In this document: piece after piece, positions 1 through 5,860 of the stretch
Position numbering within the stretch: the stretch's first letter is position 1
How the letters are laid out: the number at the start of each line of letters is the position of its first letter
NCBI GenBank assembly: GCA_027067235.1
Contig: JALXFQ010000191.1
Location: 1-19,391 of the forward strand
Source: Gammaproteobacteria bacterium
GTDB lineage: Bacteria > Pseudomonadota > Gammaproteobacteria > QOAV01
DNA: 19,391 bases
Direction: 5' to 3'
Notes under the pieces: generated by a model
Told to the model about the DNA's origin: nothing
What the model saw: the letters and a program-made list of their open reading frames with translations, nothing else
Databases searched by the model: none
Translations under genes and position numbers: made by a program

Positions 1-185
1 GTCAGCTGCGCGTCGGCCATGTCCAGCAGCAACAGGGCGCGTTGCTCGGGTTTATAGCCGGCGGGCAGACAGGTGATCTGTTGCTGAATGTCAGCAATTT
101 TCGCTTCCAGTACGGCTGAAGCGGTCTCTGCATCGCCGGCATCGTCAGCGTCCATGACAATGCTTGCATCTTTGAGGTAAGTCAT
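1..185 (-). CDS. Hypothetical protein, N-terminal part (runs off the left edge)
   Basis: Only the first 61 codons are in the window; the frame is open to base 1. The ATG at 185-183 is preceded by AGGA seven bases upstream, and this Shine-Dalgarno lies beside the stop of the 67-aa gene before it, so the two are probably co-transcribed and coupled. The visible part is acidic (residues 8-25 rich in D/E/A), then a helical stretch that includes PAGYKPEQRALLLLDMADAQ. That stretch could be the first helix of a tetratricopeptide-like repeat, but too little is seen to assign a family. It is the third gene of the minus-strand group headed by the dioxygenase gene at 1373. No function is proposed. Confidence 0.6.
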   Translation of the reverse strand, partial: MTYLKDASIVMDADDAGDAETASAVLEAKIADIQQQITCLPAGYKPEQRALLLLDMADAQL

Positions 186-193
186 CGCGTTTC

Positions 194-397
194 CTAGAAA
201 GTGACCGAATTTACACCGGCGAACGCGCCTTCCAGCCGGTCTTCCCAGTTGGGCGGCGTGTCGGGATAGGTGGGTTTGACGTCCATTCTGAAATGTATTT
301 CGCGATCCCGAACGGCGCGCTCGGCAATGATTTTGCACAGATCCTCAAAACTTTCGAGATCGTAGTTCTGGAGCATGACTTCGCTTAGATATAACAA
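194..397 (-). CDS. Small conserved-looking hypothetical protein (67 aa, TTG start)
   Basis: I do not recognise this family. The frame ends at TAG (196-194). The best start is TTG at 397-395, because AAGGTG stands six to seven bases upstream of it. The next ATG, at 376, has no visible Shine-Dalgarno and would give 60 residues. The protein is soluble, with no membrane segment, no signal peptide and one Cys. It has a helical N-terminal half (ESFEDLCKIIAERAVRD) and a Pro-rich C-terminal half (PTYPDTPPNWEDRLEG). It lies between the dioxygenase gene (about 50 bases upstream) and the partial gene at 185. A frameshift could join it to the 21-codon ORF at 450-385, giving an ~88-residue product. A real gene here is likely; its exact start is not certain. 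Confidence 0.55.
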   Translation of the reverse strand: MLYLSEVMLQNYDLESFEDLCKIIAERAVRDREIHFRMDVKPTYPDTPPNWEDRLEGAFAGVNSVTF

Positions 398-450
398 TGT
401 TTGCCACCTTGCATGATGCGCAGAAGATTCAGGTTTTCAAATGGGGTCAT
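385..450 (-). CDS. 21-residue ORF: leader peptide or 5' fragment of the 67-aa gene
   Basis: An ATG at 450-448 overlaps the TGA stop of the dioxygenase gene (449-447) as ATGA, a common coupled-start arrangement. The frame reads 21 residues (MTPFENLNLLRIMQGGKHCY plus I) and stops with TAA at 387-385, already 13 bases inside the next ORF in another frame. A -1 shift at the GGCAAAC stretch would give continuous sequence ...QGGK-TLLYLSEVMLQNYD... into the 67-aa gene. It may be the true N-terminus broken by a frameshift (mutation, sequencing error or programmed), a coupling peptide, or chance. Confidence 0.3.
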   Translation of the reverse strand: MTPFENLNLLRIMQGGKHCYI

Positions 451-1373
451 TTTGGCGCCTCTTCAATACGGTCGAGGAAACGCGCACGATACAGTAAACG
501 GCGGCTTTGTTCCGCATGCTGATCAAACTCCGTTCGCGTGTGCAGTATATTGTTGCATACCAGACCCTGTCCTTTGCCGAGCCTGAGCTTGAGCTGCCAG
601 GGCGATTCACCGTTCAGCAATGCGGCAAGCGCTCGTGCCGCCTCCCGGGTATTTTCCTTCCAGCGGATGGAGTGCGTGCGCGCCGTGTAGCGCATGTGCA
701 GATGCCCTGCCGGCGTCACCGCGAAAACCGGGCCACTGCGCTCCCCGCGCACTCTGGCGCCCGGTTCGGTATTGGCCGGAATGCTCATGGCGTCCGGCTG
801 CATCAGCAATCGTACAAAGTCGGGATTGTGGTCCCGCAGCATGATATACGCCATTTCGTGGTCCAGCAGCACGTTCTCGCCGCCGCTGTCTGCAGGCTGC
901 TCACAATGCAGCAGCATGCCGAGAATGCGATTTTCCGGCGCATTATAATAGCCATCGGTATGCCAGTTAATTCGCCTGTTGGAGTAGGGGATATAGCCCC
1001 TTTTTGCCTTCGCCGTCTCGTGGCGCAGGGTGGTGATGCAGTCGCGGTCGGCAAGCAGGTTGCAATCCAGGCGCCTGAGGCCAAGCTGGGCAGCCAGCGC
1101 AGCGATTTCCGGTTTGCCGTAGCTGCGGCCGGGGTCCAGTTGATAAACCGCCATGTTGGCTCGCCCGCAGCGGTCCAGCAGCCGGGCTTTTTCCCCATTC
1201 GACAGGCGGCCGGGTTGCCTGACCGGCACGACCAGTTGCCGCGCCTGCGCCGGATAGCCGGCAATCTTGCCCTGTTTCCAACGGGCATAGGCCTTGTTGT
1301 CGTCCAGGTCGAACGGGTTTTGACCAGCGCTGGCCGACATGTCTAGCGCGTCTGCCCGCAGGGGCGTATGCAC
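447..1373 (-). CDS. TauD/TfdA-family Fe(II)/2-oxoglutarate-dependent dioxygenase
   Basis: A 308-residue protein of the TauD/TfdA (clavaminate synthase-like) fold. The iron-binding facial triad is visible: His138 and Asp140 in WHTDGYY, and distal His278 in NNILHTR. The arginines at 291-296 (RRLLYR) fit the 2-oxoglutarate-binding Arg. Family enzymes use O2 and 2-oxoglutarate to hydroxylate substrates such as taurine, which releases sulfite, or betaine-like compounds; the substrate here cannot be read. The annotated start is GTG at 1373; an ATG at 1340 (residue 12) is an alternative and neither has a strong Shine-Dalgarno. It is divergent from dsrA and heads a minus-strand group of three genes. 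An FNR-like box stands 19 bases before the GTG, so repression without oxygen would be possible. There is no signal peptide, so it is cytoplasmic. Confidence 0.88.
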   Translation of the reverse strand: MHTPLRADALDMSASAGQNPFDLDDNKAYARWKQGKIAGYPAQARQLVVPVRQPGRLSNGEKARLLDRCGRANMAVYQLDPGRSYGKPEIAALAAQLGLRRLDCNLLADRDCITTLRHETAKAKRGYIPYSNRRINWHTDGYYNAPENRILGMLLHCEQPADSGGENVLLDHEMAYIMLRDHNPDFVRLLMQPDAMSIPANTEPGARVRGERSGPVFAVTPAGHLHMRYTARTHSIRWKENTREAARALAALLNGESPWQLKLRLGKGQGLVCNNILHTRTEFDQHAEQSRRLLYRARFLDRIEEAPK

Positions 1374-1391
1374 AAATACAATCGCCTGGTT

Positions 1392-1405
1392 TTGAGATAG
1401 ATCAA
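1392..1405. promoter_or_regulatory. FNR/ANR-like box
   Basis: TTGAG-ATAG-ATCAA matches the FNR consensus TTGAT-N4-ATCAA at 9 of 10 half-site positions. Its centre (1398.5) is about 62 bases upstream of the start point expected from the -10 at 1449-1454, close to the class I FNR activation position near -61.5. On the other strand it is 19 bases from the dioxygenase GTG, where binding would more likely block transcription. Seen by eye; no FNR gene is in the window. Confidence 0.5.
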
Positions 1406-1425
1406 TTTCATGCGTCTTTTTTTGT

Positions 1426-1454
1426 TTGACAATGGCGCGGCTGCACAGTTTAAT
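1426..1454 (+). promoter_or_regulatory. Predicted sigma70 promoter of the dsr operon
   Basis: A perfect -35 hexamer TTGACA (1426-1431), a 17-base spacer, then TTTAAT (1449-1454; 5 of 6 to TATAAT). The start point would be near 1460-1461. This is the best sigma70 match I see in the region on the + strand. A second, weaker -10-like TATTCT at 1689-1694 would give a shorter leader but lacks a good -35. Confidence 0.55.
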
Positions 1455-1467
1455 GCGATCCGCATTA
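1451..1467. promoter_or_regulatory. Operator-like palindrome over the -10/start point
   Basis: TAATGCG-ATC-CGCATTA: two perfect 7-base arms around 3 bases. It begins inside the predicted -10 and covers the predicted start point, the usual place for a dimeric repressor. The binding protein cannot be named from sequence. Confidence 0.4.
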
Positions 1468-1551
1468 GCATATAAGGATATACCGGAAACCGGCCTGCGG
1501 GAAGGCGGCGGGTGGGCAAATTGCCGCGTTCTGTCGGCATGCCATACCGCC

Positions 1552-1567
1552 TACCCCAAAAGGGGTG
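1552..1567. promoter_or_regulatory. NarL-like 7-2-7 site in the dsrA leader (copy 1)
   Basis: TACCCCA-AA-AGGGGTG. Each half matches the NarL heptamer TACYYMT at 6 of 7 positions, in the inverted 7-2-7 arrangement used by NarL/NarP. A related 16-mer (13 of 16 identical) lies at 15804-15819 before the NarL-like regulator gene. The inner bases also form a small 5-bp hairpin (ACCCC/GGGGT), so a role in RNA is possible. Confidence 0.45.
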
Positions 1568-1588
1568 AGGGAGCGAAAAAGTCAACCA

Positions 1589-1616
1589 CCCACAAAGGCG
1601 GGTTTGCCTTTGCGGG
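1589..1616 (+). other. Hairpin in the dsrA leader
   Basis: CCC-A-CAAAGGC pairs with GCCTTTG-C-GGG around a GGGTTT loop: 10 pairs with one A/C mismatch. No T run follows, so it is not a standard terminator. It lies in the untranslated leader if transcription starts near 1460. Confidence 0.5.
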
Positions 1617-1621
1617 CTGCG

Positions 1622-1699
1622 TCACTAGACTGGCGCAGTTGTGGCGGAGATCGTGTTGCCATGTTTTTTGCCGCTGTATCCGGCTGTGTATTCTAGTGA
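1622..1699. repeat. Inverted repeat TCACTAGA / TCTAGTGA
   Basis: A perfect 8-base inverted pair at 1622-1629 and 1692-1699 with 62 bases between. The right arm overlaps a -10-like TATTCT. It could close a long stem in the leader RNA or be two half-sites; chance cannot be excluded. Confidence 0.3.
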
Positions 1700-1793
1700 T
1701 CCGGGCGGCGCAGGTCTCGCCAGTATTGAATGAGCGAAAAGTGTTTCAAGGCTTTTTGCGGAATGAATTTTTGTCTAGAGAGGAAACTTGGCA

Positions 1794-3080
1794 ATGTCTA
1801 CACCTAAGAATCCGGAGAAGCACGCTTCGTATCTCCCCAAAGAAAAGAAATCCAAGAAGCCGTTTCACGATACACCCAACCTGGACGAACTGGAAAAAGG
1901 CCCATGGCCCAGCTTCGTTACCGGTCTGAAACGTCTGGCGATGGAGAGCGACATGATGGTTGACCTGCTCGGCCAGCTGGAGCATTCCTATAATACGCGC
2001 CTGGGTTACTGGAAAGGCGGTACATTGAGCGTGTTCGGTTATGGTGGCGGCATTATTCCGCGTTTCTCCGAAGTCGGCGACATGTTCCCCGAGTCCAAGG
2101 AATTTCACACCCTGCGCGTACAGCCGGCACCGGCCAACCACTACTCCACCGACATGCTGCGCCAGCTTTCCAATTCCTGGAACAAGTACGGTTCCGGCCT
2201 GATAGCCTTCCATGGGCAGACCGGCAACATCATGTTCATCGGCGCCAAGTCCGATCAGGTGCAGCACTTCTTTGATGAAATCAACGAGTACGGCTGGGAT
2301 CTGGGTGGTGCTGGCCCGTGCGTACGCACCGCCATGGCCTGTGTTGGTTCCGGTCGCTGCGAAATGTCCAATCTGGACGAGCAGCGCATCCACCGTGAAC
2401 TGGTCAACAACTTCATGGACGACATGCATCGTCCGGCTTTGCCCTACAAGTTCAAGTTCAAGGTTTCCGGCTGCGCCAATGACTGCATGAACTCCATTCA
2501 GCGCTCCGACTTCTCTGTTATCGGCACCTGGCGCGACGACATGAAAGTGGATCAGGAAGAGTGGAAAAAATATGTGGCTGAAAAAGGCCGCCAGCATGTG
2601 CATGACAACATTATTTCCCGCTGTCCCACCAGTGCTCTGACGCTGAACGATGATGACACTCTGGAAGTCAACAACAAGGATTGCGTGCGTTGCATGCATT
2701 GCCTGAATGTTGTGCCCAAGGCTTTGTCTCCGGGGGATGACAAGGGCGCGACCATTCTCATTGGCGGCAAGCGCACGCTGAAAATCGGCGACCTGTTCGG
2801 CACGGTGGTGATTCCATTCAAGAAACTGGACACCGATGAAGATCATGAAGAGCTGGTCGAGCTGGCTGAAGAAATCATTGATTTCTGGGCGGAAAATGGC
2901 CTTGAGCATGAGCGTTGCGGCGAAATGATCGACCGTATCGGTCTGGCCAACTTCCTGGAGGGTATCGGGGTTGATGTCGATCCCAACATGGTCGCCCATC
3001 CGCGTACCTCCAACTATGTCCGCATGGACAAGTGGGACGAGGAAGCGGCCAAGTGGGAAGAGCGCAAGAAAGCTGGCTGA
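1794..3080 (+). CDS. dsrA: Dissimilatory sulfite reductase, alpha subunit (reverse type)
   Basis: DsrA, 428 residues, is the alpha subunit of cytoplasmic alpha2beta2 siroheme sulfite reductase, which in sulfur oxidisers runs toward sulfite. The siroheme-[4Fe-4S] ligands are visible as Cys183-x5-Cys189 (CVGSGRC) and Cys227-x3-Cys231 (CANDC). A ferredoxin domain is inserted after these, with Cys277 and Cys297-x2-Cys300-x2-Cys303 (CVRCMHC). The length fits the family (about 415-440). I chose the ATG at 1794, preceded by AGAGGA about nine bases upstream; a TTG two codons earlier is unlikely. It is the first gene of the operon, after a ~330-nt leader rich in regulatory signals. The dsrEFH and dsrL neighbours support the oxidative type. 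Nothing looks broken. Confidence 0.97.
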   Translation: MSTPKNPEKHASYLPKEKKSKKPFHDTPNLDELEKGPWPSFVTGLKRLAMESDMMVDLLGQLEHSYNTRLGYWKGGTLSVFGYGGGIIPRFSEVGDMFPESKEFHTLRVQPAPANHYSTDMLRQLSNSWNKYGSGLIAFHGQTGNIMFIGAKSDQVQHFFDEINEYGWDLGGAGPCVRTAMACVGSGRCEMSNLDEQRIHRELVNNFMDDMHRPALPYKFKFKVSGCANDCMNSIQRSDFSVIGTWRDDMKVDQEEWKKYVAEKGRQHVHDNIISRCPTSALTLNDDDTLEVNNKDCVRCMHCLNVVPKALSPGDDKGATILIGGKRTLKIGDLFGTVVIPFKKLDTDEDHEELVELAEEIIDFWAENGLEHERCGEMIDRIGLANFLEGIGVDVDPNMVAHPRTSNYVRMDKWDEEAAKWEERKKAG

Positions 3081-3091
3081 TTGCCGGGTTC

Positions 3092-3136
3092 GGCCCGCGG
3101 GCCTGATCAACAGACAAACCCGCCTGCGGGCGGGTT
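3092..3136 (+). other. Palindrome and hairpin between dsrA and dsrB
   Basis: The 85-base gap holds a perfect 12-base palindrome GGCCCGCGGGCC (3092-3103) and an 8-bp GC-rich stem AACCCGCC/GGCGGGTT with loop TGCG (3117-3136). No T run follows, so mRNA stabilisation, processing or pausing is more likely than termination. Confidence 0.55.
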
Positions 3137-3165
3137 GACCGAAGAATATTTTACTGGAGATAGAC

Positions 3166-4248
3166 ATGGCTGAAGAAAAAGCAAAGCCTCGCATGCCCAT
3201 TGAAAGCGGTTGTCCCGACGGCTTTCAGTATATGCATCCAACGATGTTGAAGAACTACGGCAACTGGGATTATCACGAGCATGTGCGTCCCGGCGTACTC
3301 AAGCACGTTGCCAAGAGCGGTGACGAGCTGTATACGGTCAAGGTCGGCACACAGCGTCAGCTCGGCCCCTACGAGATCAATCTGCTGTGCGATATCATCG
3401 ACCAGTACGCCGATGGCCACGTGCGCTTTACCCTGCGCGGCACCATGGAAATCCCCGTGGCTGACGCGAGCAAGGTGGATGCGCTGGTGGAGGCCATTAC
3501 CGATGCCGGTTATCCCATAGGCGGCACGGCCAACTCCGTCACCTTCATTTCCCATACCCAGGGCTGGCTGCATTGCGATATTCCCGGTACCGATGCGTCC
3601 GGCGTGGTCAAGTCCATGATGGATGAGCTGTATGACGAGTTCACCCACGAGGAAATGCCCAACCGCGTGCATATCACCACATCCTGCTGCCAGATCAACT
3701 GCGGTGGCCAGGGTGATATCGCCATCAACGTGCAGCACACCAAGCCGCCGAAGATCAATCATGATCTGGTGTCCAATGTCTGCGAGCGGCCTTCTGTGGT
3801 GGCGCGCTGTCCGGTTGCGGCCATACGCCCGGCCATGGTCAATGGCCGTCCCTCGCTGGAAGTGGACGAGAAGAAATGTATCTGTTGCGGCGCCTGTTTC
3901 CCGCCGTGCCCGCCGATGCAGATCAACGATGCGGAGCACACCAAAATCGCCATCTGGGTGGGCGGCAAGAACTCCAATGCCCGCAGCAAGCCCATGTTCC
4001 ACAAACTGGTGGCAGCCGGCATTCCCAACAATGCGCCGCGCTGGCCCGAAGCTGCCGCCATCGTGAAGAAGATTCTGGCGTGTTACAAGGAAGATGCAAA
4101 AGACTGGGAACGCATTGGCGACTGGATAGAACGCATCGGCTGGCCGCGTTTCTTCGAAATGACGGAACTGCCGTTTACACGCTTCCATATCGATAACTGG
4201 AGAGGCGCCCGTCATACCTTGAACGCGTCTGCTCATATCCGCTTCTGA
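3166..4248 (+). CDS. dsrB: Dissimilatory sulfite reductase, beta subunit (reverse type)
   Basis: DsrB, 360 residues, pairs with DsrA in the alpha2beta2 enzyme and completes the catalytic siroheme site. The siroheme/cluster motif appears as Cys174-Cys175-x3-Cys179 (CCQINC). A ferredoxin domain follows, with Cys215 (RCPVAA) and C-x2-C-x2-C-x3-C at residues 238-248 (CICCGACFPPC). The ATG at 3166 has GGAG upstream. It lies 85 bases after dsrA, separated by GC-rich palindromes that may set different amounts of the two messages, although the subunits are needed one to one. The length is normal and no key Cys is missing. Confidence 0.97.
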   Translation: MAEEKAKPRMPIESGCPDGFQYMHPTMLKNYGNWDYHEHVRPGVLKHVAKSGDELYTVKVGTQRQLGPYEINLLCDIIDQYADGHVRFTLRGTMEIPVADASKVDALVEAITDAGYPIGGTANSVTFISHTQGWLHCDIPGTDASGVVKSMMDELYDEFTHEEMPNRVHITTSCCQINCGGQGDIAINVQHTKPPKINHDLVSNVCERPSVVARCPVAAIRPAMVNGRPSLEVDEKKCICCGACFPPCPPMQINDAEHTKIAIWVGGKNSNARSKPMFHKLVAAGIPNNAPRWPEAAAIVKKILACYKEDAKDWERIGDWIERIGWPRFFEMTELPFTRFHIDNWRGARHTLNASAHIRF

Positions 4249-4260
4249 CCGGAGATCCCA

Positions 4261-4653
4261 ATGAAATTTGGCATTCTCGTAAACGAAGGCCCGTATCAGC
4301 ACCAGGCATCTGATTCTGCCTATCAGTTCGCCAGGGCGGCGCTGGAAAAGGGCCATGAAGTGACCCGCGTGTTTTTCTATCACGATGGCGTCTATAACGG
4401 CACGTCCTATTCCGTGCCGCCGCTGGATGACCGTCAGGTCACCAAGCAGTGGTCGGAACTGGCGAAAGAGCATGACGTGGATCTGGTTCTGTGTGTGGCG
4501 GCGTGTCAGCGCCGCGGCATGATGGACGACGGCGAAGCCGAGAGACACGGCAAGGGCGCCAACAACGTGGCGGAAGGGTTTCGCATCTCTGGCCTGGGCC
4601 AGCTGATCGAAACGGGTATCCAGAGTGATCGTCTGGTCACCTTTGGCGACTAA
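4261..4653 (+). CDS. dsrE: Sulfur-transfer protein DsrE (active subunit of DsrEFH)
   Basis: DsrE, 130 residues, belongs to the DsrE/TusD family and forms the cytoplasmic DsrE2F2H2 hexamer, which hands sulfane sulfur to DsrC. The conserved sulfur-binding Cys78 sits in DLVLCVAACQRRG, at the same position as the essential Cys78 of A. vinosum DsrE; a second Cys82 follows. The start ATG at 4261 lies 12 bases after dsrB, with CCGGAG as Shine-Dalgarno. dsrE, dsrF and dsrH follow one another closely, as expected for a fixed-stoichiometry complex. Presence of dsrEFH is a marker of sulfur-oxidising rather than sulfate-reducing organisms. Confidence 0.95.
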   Translation: MKFGILVNEGPYQHQASDSAYQFARAALEKGHEVTRVFFYHDGVYNGTSYSVPPLDDRQVTKQWSELAKEHDVDLVLCVAACQRRGMMDDGEAERHGKGANNVAEGFRISGLGQLIETGIQSDRLVTFGD

Positions 4654-4667
4654 GCGGAGAGATAGAA

Positions 4668-5093
4668 ATGGGTGATATGAACGAAGGCGGTTCGACCAAG
4701 AAGTTTTTGTATCTGAACCGCAAGGCGCCTTACGGAACGGTATATGCGCTGGAGTCACTGGAGGTCGTGTTGATTGCTGCTGCGTTCGAGCAGGACGTCA
4801 GTCTGGCCTTCATTGATGACGGGGTTTATCAGATTATCCAGGGTCAGGACACGACAGGTATCGGCATGAAAAATTTTTCGCCGACATTCAATGCCCTGGG
4901 AGATTACGATATCAACAAGCTGTACGTTGAAAAGGAGTCTCTCGACGAACGTGGCCTGACGGAAGACGATCTGATGCCTCTGGTGTACGAAGATGAGGAT
5001 GATGACTGGGCGGAAAAGCCCTCCATTCGTGTCGTCAGCCGCGCCGAAATGGCGGATCTTATGCAGGATCAAGACGTTATCCTGAGCTTTTGA
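4668..5093 (+). CDS. dsrF: DsrEFH complex subunit DsrF
   Basis: DsrF, 141 residues, is a DsrE/TusC-family subunit of the DsrEFH sulfur-transfer hexamer. The typical start FLYLNRKAPYGTVYALESLE is visible at residues 13-32, followed by the family core FIDDGVYQI. The protein contains no cysteine at all, which agrees with DsrF being structural while DsrE and DsrH carry the conserved cysteines. The acidic segment 107-114 (YEDEDDDW) is notable. It sits 14 bases after dsrE and 9 bases before the dsrH ATG. The start at 4668 has GGAGAG upstream; an ATG three codons in is the alternative. Confidence 0.94.
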   Translation: MGDMNEGGSTKKFLYLNRKAPYGTVYALESLEVVLIAAAFEQDVSLAFIDDGVYQIIQGQDTTGIGMKNFSPTFNALGDYDINKLYVEKESLDERGLTEDDLMPLVYEDEDDDWAEKPSIRVVSRAEMADLMQDQDVILSF

Positions 5094-5102
5094 GGGTTGC
5101 TT

Positions 5103-5417
5103 ATGTCGATTTTACACACAGTTAACAAGTCTGCGTACGAACGAAATGCGCTGGAAAGCTGTCTGGGCCATACCCGGCCCGGCGATGCGGTTCTGCTTAT
5201 CGAGGACGGCGTTATTTCAGCTCGCGCAGGCAGCACTGCCGGAGAGAAACTGGCGGCTGCGATGGCCGAGACGGGTGTTTCCATCTATGCGCTGGGCGCA
5301 GACATGGCGGCGCGCGGTATCCCCGAAGACAAGCTGGTCGATGGTGTCAAGGCCATAGATTACGCCGGATTCGTTGATCTGGCAGCCGAAAATGATGCGG
5401 TAGAAGCCTGGTTGTAG
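5103..5417 (+). CDS. dsrH: DsrEFH complex subunit DsrH
   Basis: DsrH, 104 residues, of the DsrH/TusB family, is the third subunit of the DsrEFH hexamer. It begins MSILHTVNKS, typical of the family, and has its only Cys at position 20 (ALESCLG), matching the conserved Cys20 of A. vinosum DsrH. I chose the ATG at 5103 because GAGG stands upstream, overlapping the dsrF stop; a TTG at 5097 would add two residues and is less likely. The gene is nearly joined to dsrF. It is followed by a 43-base AT-rich gap before dsrC. Confidence 0.93.
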   Translation: MSILHTVNKSAYERNALESCLGHTRPGDAVLLIEDGVISARAGSTAGEKLAAAMAETGVSIYALGADMAARGIPEDKLVDGVKAIDYAGFVDLAAENDAVEAWL

Positions 5418-5460
5418 GGGCATTCATCATTATTCACGTTTTATTTAGGAGAAACGCACA

Positions 5461-5796
5461 ATGAGTTCGATTACAGTTGATGGAAAAGAGTATGCCGTGG
5501 ACGAGGAAGGCTACCTGGCCGACCTGTCTACCTGGGTTCCCGGCATTGCTGACGTAATGGCGGCCCAGGATGATCTGACGCTTACCGACGAGCACTGGGA
5601 TATCATCAATTTCCTGCGCGAGTACTACGAGGAGTATCAGATTGCTCCGGCTATCCGCGTTCTCACCAAGGCCATTGGCAAGAAACTGGGCAAGGAGAAA
5701 GGCAACAGTAAGTATCTGTACGAACTGTTCCCTTACGGTCCCGCCAAGCAGGCTTGCCGCTATGCCGGCCTGCCCAAGCCGACGGGTTGCGTATAA
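5461..5796 (+). CDS. dsrC: Sulfur carrier DsrC (TusE family)
   Basis: DsrC, 111 residues, is the small sulfur-carrier partner of DsrAB and DsrMKJOP. The flexible C-terminal arm carries both conserved cysteines: Cys99 in KQACRYAG and the penultimate Cys110 in PKPTGCV. These form the persulfide/trisulfide used as substrate, so this is a full DsrC and not a TusE paralogue with one Cys. The insertion KEKGNSKYLYELFPYGPA characteristic of DsrC is present. The start has TTAGGAG upstream. A strong 12-bp hairpin follows the stop at once, fitting the higher level of dsrC message known in sulfur oxidisers. A separate promoter in the AT-rich gap 5418-5460 is possible, but I see no good hexamers. Confidence 0.97.
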   Translation: MSSITVDGKEYAVDEEGYLADLSTWVPGIADVMAAQDDLTLTDEHWDIINFLREYYEEYQIAPAIRVLTKAIGKKLGKEKGNSKYLYELFPYGPAKQACRYAGLPKPTGCV

Positions 5797-5811
5797 CGCG
5801 CCTGATCCCTG

Positions 5812-5842
5812 ATTGGAGGGCGGGGTCGCTCCGCCCTCCAAT
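5812..5842 (+). other. Strong hairpin after dsrC
   Basis: A perfect 12-bp stem, ATTGGAGGGCGG pairing with CCGCCCTCCAAT, with a 7-base loop (5824-5830). It ends 18 bases before the dsrM ATG and has no T run. It is best read as a 3' stabiliser or processing/attenuation element that raises dsrC message over downstream genes. Confidence 0.7.
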
Positions 5843-5860
5843 TGACCCAGGATTACTCTG

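Larger units (their letters stand above)
1374..1793. other. 420-base divergent regulatory region between the dioxygenase gene and dsrA
   Basis: No convincing long gene is present. Read left to right on the + strand it holds: an FNR-like box (1392-1405), a TTGACA/TTTAAT promoter (1426-1454), a 7-3-7 palindrome over the -10 and start point (1451-1467), a short GGCAA-A-TTGCC palindrome (1515-1525), a NarL-like 7-2-7 site (1552-1567), a hairpin (1589-1616) and a long-range inverted repeat (1622-1629 with 1692-1699). Possible short ORFs are at 1539-1568, 1661-1696 and 1730-1807. If the promoter at 1426 is used, the dsrA leader is about 330 nt. Confidence 0.7.

Noticed and set aside
1539..1568. Nine-codon ORF ending in the NarL-like palindrome
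   Set aside because: No Shine-Dalgarno, very short, nothing to separate it from chance.
1661..1696. Eleven-codon ORF in the dsrA leader
   Set aside because: The GGAG is too far upstream (about 11 bases) and the ORF is too short to judge.
1788..1793. TTG start two codons upstream of dsrA
   Set aside because: The ATG at 1794 has the right distance to AGAGGA and matches the usual DsrA start.
1374..1793. Known riboswitch class in the dsrA leader
   Set aside because: Hairpins are present, but no conserved core of a riboswitch class I can recognise is there.
5418..5460. Separate promoter for dsrC in the AT-rich gap
   Set aside because: Biologically plausible, but I could not find -35 and -10 hexamers at proper spacing.
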